Source of the DNA: Candidatus Kryptoniota bacterium
GTDB lineage: Bacteria > Bacteroidota > Ignavibacteria > Kryptoniales > JAKASW01
Direction: 5' to 3'
Length of the DNA stretch: 64,000 nucleotides
NCBI GenBank assembly: GCA_036567965.1
Contig: DATCTN010000008.1
Coordinates: 1 to 64,000, forward strand
In this document: one piece after another, positions 46,067-54,528 of the stretch
Layout: every line of letters begins with the position of its first letter
How positions within the stretch are numbered: the stretch's first letter is position 1
Program-made: the position numbers and the translations under genes
Notes under the pieces: generated by a model
The model's database searches: none
What the model saw: the letters and a program-made list of their open reading frames with translations, nothing else
Told to the model about the DNA's origin: nothing

Positions 46067-47113
46067 ATGCTTAAGCGAGTGATGTTGGCGTTTGCAATTG
46101 TGGCACTCTGCGCAGCCCTTACGGACGCACAGACAATCATAAACGGTGCCGGCGCTACCTTTCCTTATCCGTTGATTTCGAAGTGGTCCAACGAGTACCA
46201 CAACCTCAAGCCGGATGTACAGATCAACTATCAATCGATCGGCAGCGGCGGCGGCATAAAACAGATGATTGCCGGAACGGTAAATTGGGGAGCCAGTGAC
46301 GCTCCACTTAACGACGAACAGCTCCATGCTGCCGACTCGGCGCACGGCCCGATCCTTCATATTCCTGAAACTCTGGGTGCCGATGTCATTGCCTACAACC
46401 TCCCCGGCGTCAATGAGATTTTGAAATTCGACGCAGAAACAATTGCAGATATTTTTCTCGGAAAGATAACGATGTGGAACGACGAAAGCATAAAGAAGCT
46501 GAATCCAAAAGTCGATCTTCCTAACCAACAGATCATCGTCGTTCATCGCGCAGACGGAAGCGGAACAACGTACATCTTCGTGGACTACCTTTGCAAAGTT
46601 TCGAAAGAGTGGAACGACAAAGTCGGCAAAGGAACAAGCGTGAACTGGCCGGTCGGAATCGGTGGAAAAGGCAACGAAGGAGTGTCCGGACAGGTTTCTC
46701 GTACGCCAGGAGCAATCGGATACATCGAGTTGATTTACGCTCTTCAAAACAACATTCCATTTGCGGACGTTAAGAATGTGGAGGGTGTGTTCGTTCACCC
46801 TTCAATCAAGGGAGTTACAGAAGCTCTTGCGAACGCTGCGAAGACATTACCAGAAGACTTGAGATTCTCGATCACGAACGCGCCGGGAAAAGATTCCTAT
46901 CCGATCTCCAGTGCAACATGGCTCCTTATTTACGTTCACCAGACGAACTACGAACTTGGAAAGGCGACAGTCGAGTTTATGAAGTGGGTAGTCACCGAAG
47001 GACAGCAATATTCGACTGCATTGGACTATGCACCGCTTCCAAAAAAGATCCAGGAGCTGGATGTTCAAAAACTCAAAATGGTAGAGTACAACGGAAGCAG
47101 CATCTTAAAGTAA
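46067..47113 (+). CDS. pstS: Phosphate ABC transporter substrate-binding protein PstS (copy 2)
   Basis: A 348-aa paralogue of the preceding PstS. Identical or near-identical binding loops run throughout (QSIGSGGGIKQM, GASDAPLND, HRADGSGTTYIF, ISSATWLLIY), and it has its own signal peptide. It is well conserved in the core and diverged in surface positions, such as LHAADSAHGP for TATAEKAHGP. The start has AGGAGA in front. It has a private promoter region with four 11-bp repeats and its own terminator, so the two copies can be expressed at different levels. A difference in affinity or phosphate/arsenate selectivity is possible. Confidence 0.95.
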   Translation: MLKRVMLAFAIVALCAALTDAQTIINGAGATFPYPLISKWSNEYHNLKPDVQINYQSIGSGGGIKQMIAGTVNWGASDAPLNDEQLHAADSAHGPILHIPETLGADVIAYNLPGVNEILKFDAETIADIFLGKITMWNDESIKKLNPKVDLPNQQIIVVHRADGSGTTYIFVDYLCKVSKEWNDKVGKGTSVNWPVGIGGKGNEGVSGQVSRTPGAIGYIELIYALQNNIPFADVKNVEGVFVHPSIKGVTEALANAAKTLPEDLRFSITNAPGKDSYPISSATWLLIYVHQTNYELGKATVEFMKWVVTEGQQYSTALDYAPLPKKIQELDVQKLKMVEYNGSSILK

Positions 47114-47140
47114 CCAGCCAAACCGCTAAACCGAATGAGT

Positions 47141-47180
47141 GCGGAGCCGAAAGCGAAAGCTCAGGCTCCGTTTCTTATCT
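47141..47180 (+). terminator. Terminator after pstS copy 2
   Basis: GCGGAGCC and GGCTCCG pair around the GAAAGCGAAAGC loop and are followed by TTTCTTATCTTC. It matches the terminator of pstS copy 1 almost base for base and separates the phosphate block from the convergent arsenic operon. The remaining gap (47181-47370) has no gene. Confidence 0.68.
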
Positions 47181-47370
47181 TCACTCATCCACAAGACCTA
47201 AAGCGCCGCGAGTGGTTACAAGCACGATTCGCTCGATGCCAGCGGAAAGATGACGCGGTGCAGCTGGAAAAAAACAGGATCACCTCCGAGTTATTCGCAT
47301 CCGGGAACGCCCGACTCCCGGCATACTTTTCCTGGCGGTCTCACGCCTTCCAGAATCAAAGACCGACTTA

Positions 47371-48426
47371 CTAATAGATAAGATTGAACAGATAGCCTAC
47401 GATAATAATGCCGACGGCAACGACTCCGACAAATATGAGAATAAGGCGAAGCTTCAGCACCTTACGAAGGATGATTGTCTCGGGTAGTGACAGACCGATC
47501 ACCGACATCATGAATGCCAGCACAGTGCCGAGCGATGCCCCCTTCTCGAGAAGCGCCTGAACTATTGGGATGATCCCTGCTGCATTCGAGTAAAGCGGAA
47601 TGCCGATGGCTACCGCAGCGGGCACCGACCACCATGCAGACTTTCCCATTAACCCAGCCATGAAGTTTTCAGGTACGTAACCGTGAATCCATGCGCCGAC
47701 TGCTATGCCTGCGAGGACATACGGCCAGACTTTTCCGACGATTTCATTCACCGAATAGATGCCACGGTTGATTCTGTCAGAAAAAGTCAAGGTTTCTTCG
47801 AGTTCTCCAGAGTTGCCGGCTCTCGTTTTGTAAACCCAATCCTCAACGTGCTTCTCCATTCGCAGACGGCCGATTACAAATCCAGACGCGATTGCAATAA
47901 CCAGTCCAGTCGAGATATAAAGAAGTGCGGTTTTCCAGCCGAACAACCCGAATAACAGAACCAGTGCAATTTCATTTATCATTGGTGCCGAGATAAGGAA
48001 TGAGAAAGTCACACCGAGCGGAACGCCCGCTTCGACAAATCCTATGAAGAGCGGAACCGCTGAACATGAACAGAACGGCGTCACTATGCCGAGCGCAGCC
48101 GCAAGAATATTCCCAACGAAAGTTTTCTTTCCACCTAAAAGTCTCTTTGTCTTTTCCGGAGAAAAGTACGTCCGGATTATTCCAATTCCGAACACGATTA
48201 GGACCAGCAACATCAATACCTTCGGTGCTTCAAAAAGGAAAAAGCGAACCGTTTCAGTCACACGACTCGCCGGCTGCATTTTGATAATTCCGAAGACTAT
48301 TCCGTCGCTGATCGATTGGAGAGAAACATATACGATTATCCACACGAGCAGCAGACTTGATATGATAAGAGCTTTTTTCCTCAAGTTACCGGGATGATCT
48401 TGCTTTTCGGCAGCCGCTAAAGCCAT
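47371..48426 (-). CDS. COG0701-type permease, ArsP-like
   Basis: About eight membrane spans with the family's cysteine motif GIVTPFCSCSAVPLFIGF, used by ArsP to bind trivalent organoarsenicals, then SAPMINEIALV and IPLYSNAAGIIPIV. The cytoplasmic loop between about 190 and 215 is charged. ArsP exports methylated arsenite, which suits a cluster encoding the methyltransferase ArsM. The permease family (also called DUF318/UPF0718) is diverse, so the substrate is inferred from neighbours. It is the distal gene of the arsenic run, with a 16-nt gap from the thioredoxin gene. Confidence 0.85.
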   Translation of the reverse strand: MALAAAEKQDHPGNLRKKALIISSLLLVWIIVYVSLQSISDGIVFGIIKMQPASRVTETVRFFLFEAPKVLMLLVLIVFGIGIIRTYFSPEKTKRLLGGKKTFVGNILAAALGIVTPFCSCSAVPLFIGFVEAGVPLGVTFSFLISAPMINEIALVLLFGLFGWKTALLYISTGLVIAIASGFVIGRLRMEKHVEDWVYKTRAGNSGELEETLTFSDRINRGIYSVNEIVGKVWPYVLAGIAVGAWIHGYVPENFMAGLMGKSAWWSVPAAVAIGIPLYSNAAGIIPIVQALLEKGASLGTVLAFMMSVIGLSLPETIILRKVLKLRLILIFVGVVAVGIIIVGYLFNLIY

Positions 48427-48442
48427 TTCTCTTCTCTCTTTA

Positions 48443-48694
48443 TTAAGCGTGCGCGCTATTGAACCTTGCGACGATCTCCTTTAGTGCTTCGATCTTCGGA
48501 ACCATTCCCTGAAATATGACCTTCTCGTCGATCACCAGCGCAGGCGTGGACATAACGCCGTATGCGGCAATATCCTGGAACGACTGGATCTTATCGATCG
48601 TGGCATCGACCTTCAACTCATTCAATGCGGTGATCATTCTCTTTTCCAAAGTCTGACAATTCATACATCCCGAACCAAGAATTTTGATTTTCAT
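48443..48694 (-). CDS. Small redox-active thioredoxin-fold protein
   Basis: An 83-aa MTH895/redox-active-disulfide-type protein: MKIKILGSGCMNCQTLEKRM with the CMNC active site at residues 10-13, and the cis-Pro segment MSTPALVIDEK. Such proteins typically sit beside COG0701 permeases in arsenic or heavy-metal loci and may supply electrons or carry the metal. The ferredoxin gene ends 48 nt upstream. Confidence 0.9.
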   Translation of the reverse strand: MKIKILGSGCMNCQTLEKRMITALNELKVDATIDKIQSFQDIAAYGVMSTPALVIDEKVIFQGMVPKIEALKEIVARFNSAHA

Positions 48695-48741
48695 TGTTTT
48701 CTCTTTTTGTTATTTGTTAATTCGCTTTATTGAAAGCGAAC

Positions 48742-49386
48742 TTATGCCTTTATCTCATTGACCAAAACGAGTCCGTTATCTTTTATTAGCTTGCGTAATT
48801 TATCCATAAAACCAGTCACGTCTTCCTGCCCTGTTGATGTCAGGTCATACGACATGTATGAGGGGGCACCTTCTGTAGAGCCTTTTACAGTCGGGACTTC
48901 CATTTTTAGGTTGACGATATCATACGGGTTGTCCGCAATCAGACTCTGGAGTTTCACGAGAAATTTCTTTTCACCAAATGCCCCTGCAAGCTCGATGTGC
49001 ACATGCGTGGTGAGGTTATTTAGTTGTTCCTGTGCTTGTTCGCGTGCTCGCTGAACGGTCTCTTTTTCTTTTTTTGTACGCGCTGCTTGCCGCACGATCC
49101 CAAATATCTTAAACTCCCGCTCAATCTTCCAAACGGCGTCCCGCTGCGGGAAGCTAATCGCCTGTGTTGGACACACAGTTGCACAGGTCGAGCAGCCGAC
49201 CATACAATTATACGGGCGAGGAACATCTACATGACGATTTTTGTCGTCGTACTCATACACTTCACGGCCGCACGAGACGTAGCAGAGACCGCAGCCAATG
49301 CATGCTTCTTCATCAAGTGTTGGGAACCATGGGATATCTCTCCGTGGAATTCCGTGCCATTTAAGTTGGGTCAAATCCTTTGACAT
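48742..49386 (-). CDS. 4Fe-4S dicluster ferredoxin with an added C-terminal domain
   Basis: Two 4Fe-4S signatures are seen in the first 75 residues: CIGCGLCYVSC with GREVYEY, and CMVGCSTCATVCPTQ. They are followed by a charged helical linker (about 95-125) and a separate C-terminal domain of about 90 residues (HVHIELAGAFGE ... LVLVNEIKA) of unknown function. It lies within the arsenic operon between the small thioredoxin and acr3. Electron supply for arsenate reduction or a methylation step is a fair inference. It is not a known ars family by name. Confidence 0.85.
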   Translation of the reverse strand: MSKDLTQLKWHGIPRRDIPWFPTLDEEACIGCGLCYVSCGREVYEYDDKNRHVDVPRPYNCMVGCSTCATVCPTQAISFPQRDAVWKIEREFKIFGIVRQAARTKKEKETVQRAREQAQEQLNNLTTHVHIELAGAFGEKKFLVKLQSLIADNPYDIVNLKMEVPTVKGSTEGAPSYMSYDLTSTGQEDVTGFMDKLRKLIKDNGLVLVNEIKA

Positions 49387-49477
49387 GTTTTTCTCCCTTC
49401 GATTTCACTATCGAAAACTTTGATTTTCATTTTTAGCTCCCCGACTAATATTTATTTCTGAAGATTTCGATCGTTTG

Positions 49478-50548
49478 TTAATCTGACAAGGTTTCTAGCC
49501 GTTCCTTTGAATGGAAATACTTTTTTTGAAACCTAAGCGACATATTTACGAGGCTGATCAACACCGGCACTTCGACAAGTGGCCCGATCACCGCCGCAAA
49601 AGCCTCGCCTGAATTGATGCCGAAGACGGCAATCGCTACTGCTATCGCCAGCTCAAAGTTGTTGCTCGCTGCTGTGAATGAAAGGGTTGCCGTCTTACTG
49701 TAATCTGCGCCGACTCTCTTTCCCATCCAGAATGAGACGAAGAACATCGCCACAAAATACAATATGAGCGGCACTGCGATCCTGACCACGTCCACCGGTA
49801 TCTGGACGATCAATCTTCCTTTCAGCGAAAACATGACGAAGATTGTGAACAGCAGCGCGATCAGTGTAATCGGACTGATCTTTGGAATGAACTTGATATG
49901 ATACCATTCTTTTCCTTTGACTCTGATAAGAGTAAACCGCGTAATGATACCAGCGATGAACGGAATTCCAAGATAGACGAAAACACTCTCAGCTATCTGT
50001 CGAATGGTCACATCAACCTTGAATGAGTTCAGTCCCAACCAGTTGGGAAGAATCGTCAGGAAAACATAAGCGTAGAGCGAGTAAAACAGGACCTGGAATA
50101 TCGAATTGAGCGCGACAAGTCCGGCGGCATACTCCGTGTTCCCCTGTGCAAGCTCGTTCCAGACTATCACCATCGCGATGCAGCGCGCAAGCCCGATCAA
50201 TATCAATCCCGCCATGTATTCAGGATAATTGTGAAGGAAGATCACCGCGAGCAGGAACATGACTATCGGTCCAATCACCCAGTTCTGAATCAGAGAAAGC
50301 GACAGAATCTTACCGTTCCGAAAGACTTTCCCTAATTCCTCGTATTTCACCTTCGCCAGCGGCGGATACATCATCAATATCAATCCGACGGCGATGGGAA
50401 TGTTAGTTGTGCCGCTCTGGAACTCACTCCAGAAGCCGGCTACTGAAGTGAAGAAATATCCTGCCGATACTCCTAAAAACATTACTCCGAATATCCACAA
50501 CGTCAAATATCTGTCCAGGAACGAGAGCCTGCGTGTATCCGGTTTCAT
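49478..50548 (-). CDS. acr3: Arsenite efflux permease, ACR3 family
   Basis: About ten membrane spans over 356 aa, of the ACR3/ArsB bile-acid-transporter fold. [20 protein letters not shown] carries the residues typical of ACR3, and [20 protein letters not shown] is the family's signature helix region. It expels arsenite driven by the proton gradient. The ATG at 50548 overlaps the arsC stop (ATGA), so the two are coupled. The 91-nt gap downstream separates the ferredoxin, which has its own ribosome site. Confidence 0.95.
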   Translation of the reverse strand: MKPDTRRLSFLDRYLTLWIFGVMFLGVSAGYFFTSVAGFWSEFQSGTTNIPIAVGLILMMYPPLAKVKYEELGKVFRNGKILSLSLIQNWVIGPIVMFLLAVIFLHNYPEYMAGLILIGLARCIAMVIVWNELAQGNTEYAAGLVALNSIFQVLFYSLYAYVFLTILPNWLGLNSFKVDVTIRQIAESVFVYLGIPFIAGIITRFTLIRVKGKEWYHIKFIPKISPITLIALLFTIFVMFSLKGRLIVQIPVDVVRIAVPLILYFVAMFFVSFWMGKRVGADYSKTATLSFTAASNNFELAIAVAIAVFGINSGEAFAAVIGPLVEVPVLISLVNMSLRFQKKYFHSKERLETLSD

Positions 50549-50985
50549 CTCACAACGACCTGGTCGGCAGCCAATTCTTTGACCCACTGTTGCACGCGGG
50601 TGCTAATCTCATCTCTAATTATCCTTGTCCCCGCAAGTTTCTCCTCGCGACTTCCCGTCAGCACCGAGGGATCGTTGAAACTCCAATGAAGCGTCTTCAA
50701 TGCCCCCGGAAAAATCGGGCACTTCTCGGAATTTGATTCGTCGCAGACCGTGATGACATAACTGTACCTTCTTCCCTGCTTGAAGAATTCCAAGACACTT
50801 TTCGTTTCATTACGAGATATATCTATTCCGATCTCACTCATTGCCTGAACAACGATGGGATTAAGTTTCCCCGGCTCGAGACCGGCGCTCTCGGCCACAA
50901 ATTTTCCTCCGCCGTACTTGTTGAGGAACGCTTCAGCCATCTGGCTTCTTGCGCTGTTGTGAACGCAGACAAAGAGCACTTTCAT
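50545..50985 (-). CDS. arsC: Arsenate reductase, thioredoxin-coupled (LMW phosphatase type)
   Basis: Reduces arsenate to arsenite. The P-loop is [16 protein letters not shown] with nucleophile C7 and R13 (C-x5-R). The relay cysteines C81 (VCDES) and C89 (EKCPIFPG) complete the three-cysteine cascade of the thioredoxin-linked ArsC class, as in Bacillus and Staphylococcus. The ATG at 50985 is preferred to the track's earlier start, as it opens the fold. It overlaps acr3, and the small thioredoxin at 48443 or a cellular one would recycle it. Confidence 0.95.
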   Translation of the reverse strand: MKVLFVCVHNSARSQMAEAFLNKYGGGKFVAESAGLEPGKLNPIVVQAMSEIGIDISRNETKSVLEFFKQGRRYSYVITVCDESNSEKCPIFPGALKTLHWSFNDPSVLTGSREEKLAGTRIIRDEISTRVQQWVKELAADQVVVR

Positions 50986-51073
50986 TATATCCAACTGGAC
51001 CTCCAACCTATTTTGTTCATCCGTTCTAAACGCCCCGACGCACAACTGCGATCGAGGGATCGATTGAAAACCA

Positions 51074-51832
51074 CTACTTAGTTGCTGTTACTGTTATCGA
51101 GTAGACACTTGCTCCGCTTGACAACTGGTAGTCGGTCTTGCTTTCAGCCGTGACACGAACATCTTCAAAGCCTGCGTTGGTAATGATGTTCAGATATTCC
51201 TTCTTGTCAAGCGCACCGCTTACGCACCCCGCCCATAACGACGCGTCGAGCCGTTCTGCTTCTGTGATCTGGCCGTCTGTCACAATGTCCGAAACCGTGA
51301 GCTTGCCGCCCTTTTTCAAGACACGACAGATTTCGCCGAATGCCTTTTCCTTGTTCGGTACAAGATTAATTACACAATTGCTGATGACGCGGTCGACCGT
51401 ATTTTCTTCGACAGGAAGTGATTCGATTTCGCCAAGTCGGAATTCGACATTGCCGGCATTAATCTTAGCCTTATTTTGGTTCGCTTTGTCGATCATCTCT
51501 TTCGTCATGTCAACTCCGATGACTTTTCCGCGCGGCCCGACCTCTTTCGCCGCAATGAAGCAATCGACTCCGGCGCCGGAGCCGAGATCAAGCACGGTCA
51601 TTCCTTCCAGGATGTCCGCGAACGCGGTAGGAGTCCCGCAGCCAAGTCCTAGATCGGCTCCGTCAGGGATGGAAGCGGTGTCCGAGTCCTTGTAGTGAAG
51701 AGAAAGGTCGACGACTTCCTTGCTTCCGCAGCTGCAGGATTTTGAAGTGTTCTTGATCGACTTCATGTCCCCCCTCGCTATTTCTGCATACTTTTCTCTC
51801 ACTTCTTCCTTGATCTGAGAATCACTTTTCAT
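51074..51832 (-). CDS. arsM: Arsenite S-adenosylmethyltransferase
   Basis: Methylates arsenite with SAM, forming mono- to trimethylated arsenicals. The SAM site reads VLDLGSGAGVDCFIAAKEVG. The arsenic-binding cysteines appear as SCSCGS (33-36), LGCGTPTAF (65), ISNCVINLV and WAGCVSGAL, matching the conserved set of ArsM. The ATG at 51832 with GGAG five bases upstream is chosen over 51850. It directly follows arsR. Its trivalent methylated products could be exported by the ArsP-like permease at 47371. Confidence 0.95.
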   Translation of the reverse strand: MKSDSQIKEEVREKYAEIARGDMKSIKNTSKSCSCGSKEVVDLSLHYKDSDTASIPDGADLGLGCGTPTAFADILEGMTVLDLGSGAGVDCFIAAKEVGPRGKVIGVDMTKEMIDKANQNKAKINAGNVEFRLGEIESLPVEENTVDRVISNCVINLVPNKEKAFGEICRVLKKGGKLTVSDIVTDGQITEAERLDASLWAGCVSGALDKKEYLNIITNAGFEDVRVTAESKTDYQLSSGASVYSITVTATK

Positions 51833-51881
51833 GACAACTCCTTTCATCAAACTAAGTTGATGCGTTTTGACAAAAAATTTT

Positions 51882-52244
51882 TCAGGCGTGCATTTTCCTA
51901 TACGAACCTACAGTGCTGCACTGTTTCGCCTTCAGGAGGGACTTCCGGTCTTTTTCGAGTGTCTCATCGTTTACAAGCCAGCGTGACAGTGAGATTACCA
52001 ACTCGCGGTTTAACGTGTCGAGAGCTTTCGTCGTGGCACGGTAGTAATTCCATTTGCCGCGCTTCTCATCCTGCAGCAGCCCCGCATCGCGGAGGGTGAT
52101 GAGGTGATGCGAGAGTTTCGATTGGGCCATTCCGAACACCGACATCAGCTCGCATACGCATGCTTCCCGGTCCATCAGAAGCATGAGCAGCCTTACACGG
52201 ATCTCTTCGGAGACGGCCTTGATCGATATTAGAACTTTATCCAT
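51882..52244 (-). CDS. arsR: ArsR-family arsenic-responsive repressor
   Basis: A 120-aa winged-helix repressor. The arsenite-binding motif CVCEL is in DREACVCELMSVFG at the start of the DNA-recognition helix pair, which continues AQSKLSHHLITLRDAGLLQ. Arsenite binding to the cysteines releases it from DNA. It heads the operon arsR-arsM-arsC-acr3-ferredoxin-thioredoxin-permease, and its own operator lies just upstream. No Shine-Dalgarno site is visible, so a leaderless message is possible. Confidence 0.95.
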   Translation of the reverse strand: MDKVLISIKAVSEEIRVRLLMLLMDREACVCELMSVFGMAQSKLSHHLITLRDAGLLQDEKRGKWNYYRATTKALDTLNRELVISLSRWLVNDETLEKDRKSLLKAKQCSTVGSYRKMHA

Positions 52245-52249
52245 GTAGT

Positions 52250-52279
52250 CATATCAATTTGTATTGATATGATAATCAA
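52250..52279 (-). promoter_or_regulatory. Palindromic ArsR operator and probable promoter of the ars operon
   Basis: CATATCAAT (52250-52258) and ATTGATATG (52263-52271) are perfect 9-bp arms around a 4-bp centre, six bases from the arsR start. On the minus strand a TTGATT (52274-52279) could be a -35 and the palindrome would cover the -10 region, blocking polymerase. This resembles ATCAA/TTGAT sites bound by ArsR-type repressors. Gap 52280-52410 has no gene. Confidence 0.75.
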
Positions 52280-52410
52280 CCGCCATTTAAGAAGCAAGTA
52301 CAACTCCAGAAAGAGATTTTTTACCGGCGGAGGAATGCGGAATAAGCTCCTGGCATCAGCGATAAATGAAAGGAAGTTTTGGATTCAGCCCAGGAAGCAG
52401 CGAAGGAGAG

Positions 52411-53766
52411 TCAGCCTTTTGCGGTGGGGGTTTGAATATTATAGCTCTTGATCTTTAAGTAGAGCGTCTTCAGGCTTATTCCGAGAGCCTGAGCAGAGTG
52501 CGCCCTGTTGTACCCGTTTGCTTTAAGTACGTTCTCTATGTGAATCTTTTCGAGCTCGGCAATCGAAAGTCTGGTGGGAATCCTCCTCAGGTCGGGTGTC
52601 CTCGTCCTGGCCGCGAGTGCGATGAACTCAGGTGTGATCTCTTCAGCTGTCGCGAGAATTGCGGCGCGCTCAATCACGTTTTCGAGCTCGCGGATATTTC
52701 CAGGCCAGTCGTAATTCATCAAAAGCTTGAGTGCCTCTGGTGATATGTTTCTCACACGACGCGACGTTTGTTTTTTCGAAAGAAAGTGATCGACAAGAAG
52801 AGGAATATCTTCGCGCCGTTGGTTGAGAGGCGGGATTTCGACGTGCACAACATTCAAGCGGTACAACAGATCTTCCCGGAACTTCCCGTCCTCTACTTCG
52901 CGCTCAATATCCTTGTTTGTCGCCGAGATGATTCTTGTATTGACAAGCATTTCCACCGTGCCGCCAACTCTCCTGAATGTTCCGGTTTCGATGAACCGGA
53001 GAAGCTTCGGTTGGACCAAGTAACTGATGTCGCCGACTTCATCGAGAAAGAGGGTGCCGCCATCGGCAATTTCCGTGAGTCCCTGTTTGAGGGAGTGCGC
53101 GTCGGTAAAGGCGCCTTTTTCGTGGCCGAACAACTCGCTCTCTATAAGCGTGTCGGGGATTGAAGCGCAGTTAACTGCGACAAACGGCTTTTGGGCCCTC
53201 TCGCTGTTGCGGTGGATGAGATGTGCTATCAGCTCTTTTCCAGAGCCGCTCGGACCGGTGATCATGACCGAGGCGTCGCTCTGTGCCACCTTCAGCGCTA
53301 GATCCACAACGCTTTTGAGCGCAGGGCTGTCTCCGATAATCTCGTACTTCCCGTCGTCAAGCTGAAGCTTCATCAGTTTGTTGTCGACAAGGAGGCGCCG
53401 CATCTCTATGGCGTTCTTAATTGAAACGAGGAGCTCGTCAAAATTATACGGTTTTGTGATGAAATCGAAGGCGCCGAGTTTTATCGTGTCTACCGCAGTT
53501 TTAATGTCCCCATAGCCGGTCAGAATGATTACTTGCGCGTCCGGCTGGTTCTCCTTAGCGAATTTAAGGACTTCTATCCCGTTTATGCGCGGCATTTTCA
53601 GATCAAGCAAAATTACATCATAGTGCTTGGCCTGAATTTTGTTGATAGCTACTGCACCGTCGCCCGCCGTGTCGACGGAATAACCGATTTCTACGAGTTG
53701 AAGCTTGAGAAGATCGGTTACGTTCTTTTCATCATCGACTACAAGCGCCTGTACAATGTCGGCCAT
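52411..53766 (-). CDS. Sigma54-dependent response regulator, NtrC family
   Basis: Receiver domain (1-120) with phospho-acceptor D55 (VILLDLKMPR) and Lys in TKPYNF. An AAA+ domain follows, with Walker A TGPSGSGKE, the sigma54-contact loop ELFGHEKGAFTDA (normally GAFTGA, Asp variants occur), Walker B GGTLFLDEVGD and YDWPGNIREL. The C-terminal Fis-type HTH is NGYNRAHSAQALGISLKTLY. It activates RpoN promoters when phosphorylated. It lies 5 nt after the REC-HisKA gene, so they likely form one signalling pair. Target genes are not evident. Confidence 0.94.
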   Translation of the reverse strand: MADIVQALVVDDEKNVTDLLKLQLVEIGYSVDTAGDGAVAINKIQAKHYDVILLDLKMPRINGIEVLKFAKENQPDAQVIILTGYGDIKTAVDTIKLGAFDFITKPYNFDELLVSIKNAIEMRRLLVDNKLMKLQLDDGKYEIIGDSPALKSVVDLALKVAQSDASVMITGPSGSGKELIAHLIHRNSERAQKPFVAVNCASIPDTLIESELFGHEKGAFTDAHSLKQGLTEIADGGTLFLDEVGDISYLVQPKLLRFIETGTFRRVGGTVEMLVNTRIISATNKDIEREVEDGKFREDLLYRLNVVHVEIPPLNQRREDIPLLVDHFLSKKQTSRRVRNISPEALKLLMNYDWPGNIRELENVIERAAILATAEEITPEFIALAARTRTPDLRRIPTRLSIAELEKIHIENVLKANGYNRAHSAQALGISLKTLYLKIKSYNIQTPTAKG

Positions 53767-53770
53767 TTCG

Positions 53771-54460
53771 TCATTCAGACAGGTCTATCATCTTGATGTT
53801 GCCGATATAAGCCGTCACCTTGTCGCCCTTGAGATCTCTGAGTTTGGCAACCACACCTTCAATGCGTTCGGTGTTTTCCTTCATGATGGCAAGGTAACTC
53901 ATGATATCGGGCGAAAGCTGCTTGCGCTGGAGAACATTTATTGCAAGCTTCAAAGCCGCGAGTGGATTGTTCAGCTCGTGAGAAATAGTGACGATCAGAC
54001 TCTTTATGCCGTCGATCCTTTCACGCTGAGCAACCTTGTTGACTTCAGCCTCAGCCAATTTTTCACGAAGCCTTACACGCTCAACTACATTGAGAATGAT
54101 GCTCGGAAGAATCGAAGTTATCGCCTCTTCTTTCAGGAGATAGTCTTCCACATCGAGCTTCATCGCTTCGATAGCGAGTTTGAAATCGATCGCGTTCGTC
54201 AGAAAGACTATCGGAGCCTTGAGTCCTTTTTCGCGAATCAACCTTGTGGTCTCGAGACCGTTCATTCCGGGAAGCTGATAGTCGACTAAGATGATATCGA
54301 GATTCTGACTATCCTGCAAAAACTTCATCGCATCTTCACCGGTCTCAACCCACACGAGATTGAATTCGGCATCTTTATAAGGTTTGAGGTAAAGACGCGC
54401 CAGTTTCGGAATATCCGGATCGTCTTCGATCATCATAATATTTAATTCGCGCTTTTCCAT
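53771..54460 (-). CDS. Receiver-HisKA hybrid lacking an ATPase domain
   Basis: The first 120 residues form a receiver domain with acceptor D60 (IILVDYQLPG) and ED pair. A helical linker (about 125-160, VERVRLREKLAEAEVNKVAQ) leads to a HisKA dimerisation domain with its H-box SHELNNPLAALKL. The protein ends about 60 residues later with no HATPase_c (N or G boxes). So it could take or pass phosphate but cannot autophosphorylate, acting as a phosphotransfer or allosteric partner of another kinase. The ATG at 54460 has AGGAAG upstream; the longer frame overlaps ftsZ. Confidence 0.88.
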   Translation of the reverse strand: MEKRELNIMMIEDDPDIPKLARLYLKPYKDAEFNLVWVETGEDAMKFLQDSQNLDIILVDYQLPGMNGLETTRLIREKGLKAPIVFLTNAIDFKLAIEAMKLDVEDYLLKEEAITSILPSIILNVVERVRLREKLAEAEVNKVAQRERIDGIKSLIVTISHELNNPLAALKLAINVLQRKQLSPDIMSYLAIMKENTERIEGVVAKLRDLKGDKVTAYIGNIKMIDLSE

Positions 54461-54528
54461 AGCAAAAAGCTTCCTTATCTCGGTTACAGAGTTTAAAGCT
54501 TCCATTTGATTAATCCAATTGTCAATTG

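Noticed and set aside
47135-47374. 79-codon plus-strand frame after pstS copy 2
   Set aside because: It begins within the terminator hairpin and has no features of its own.
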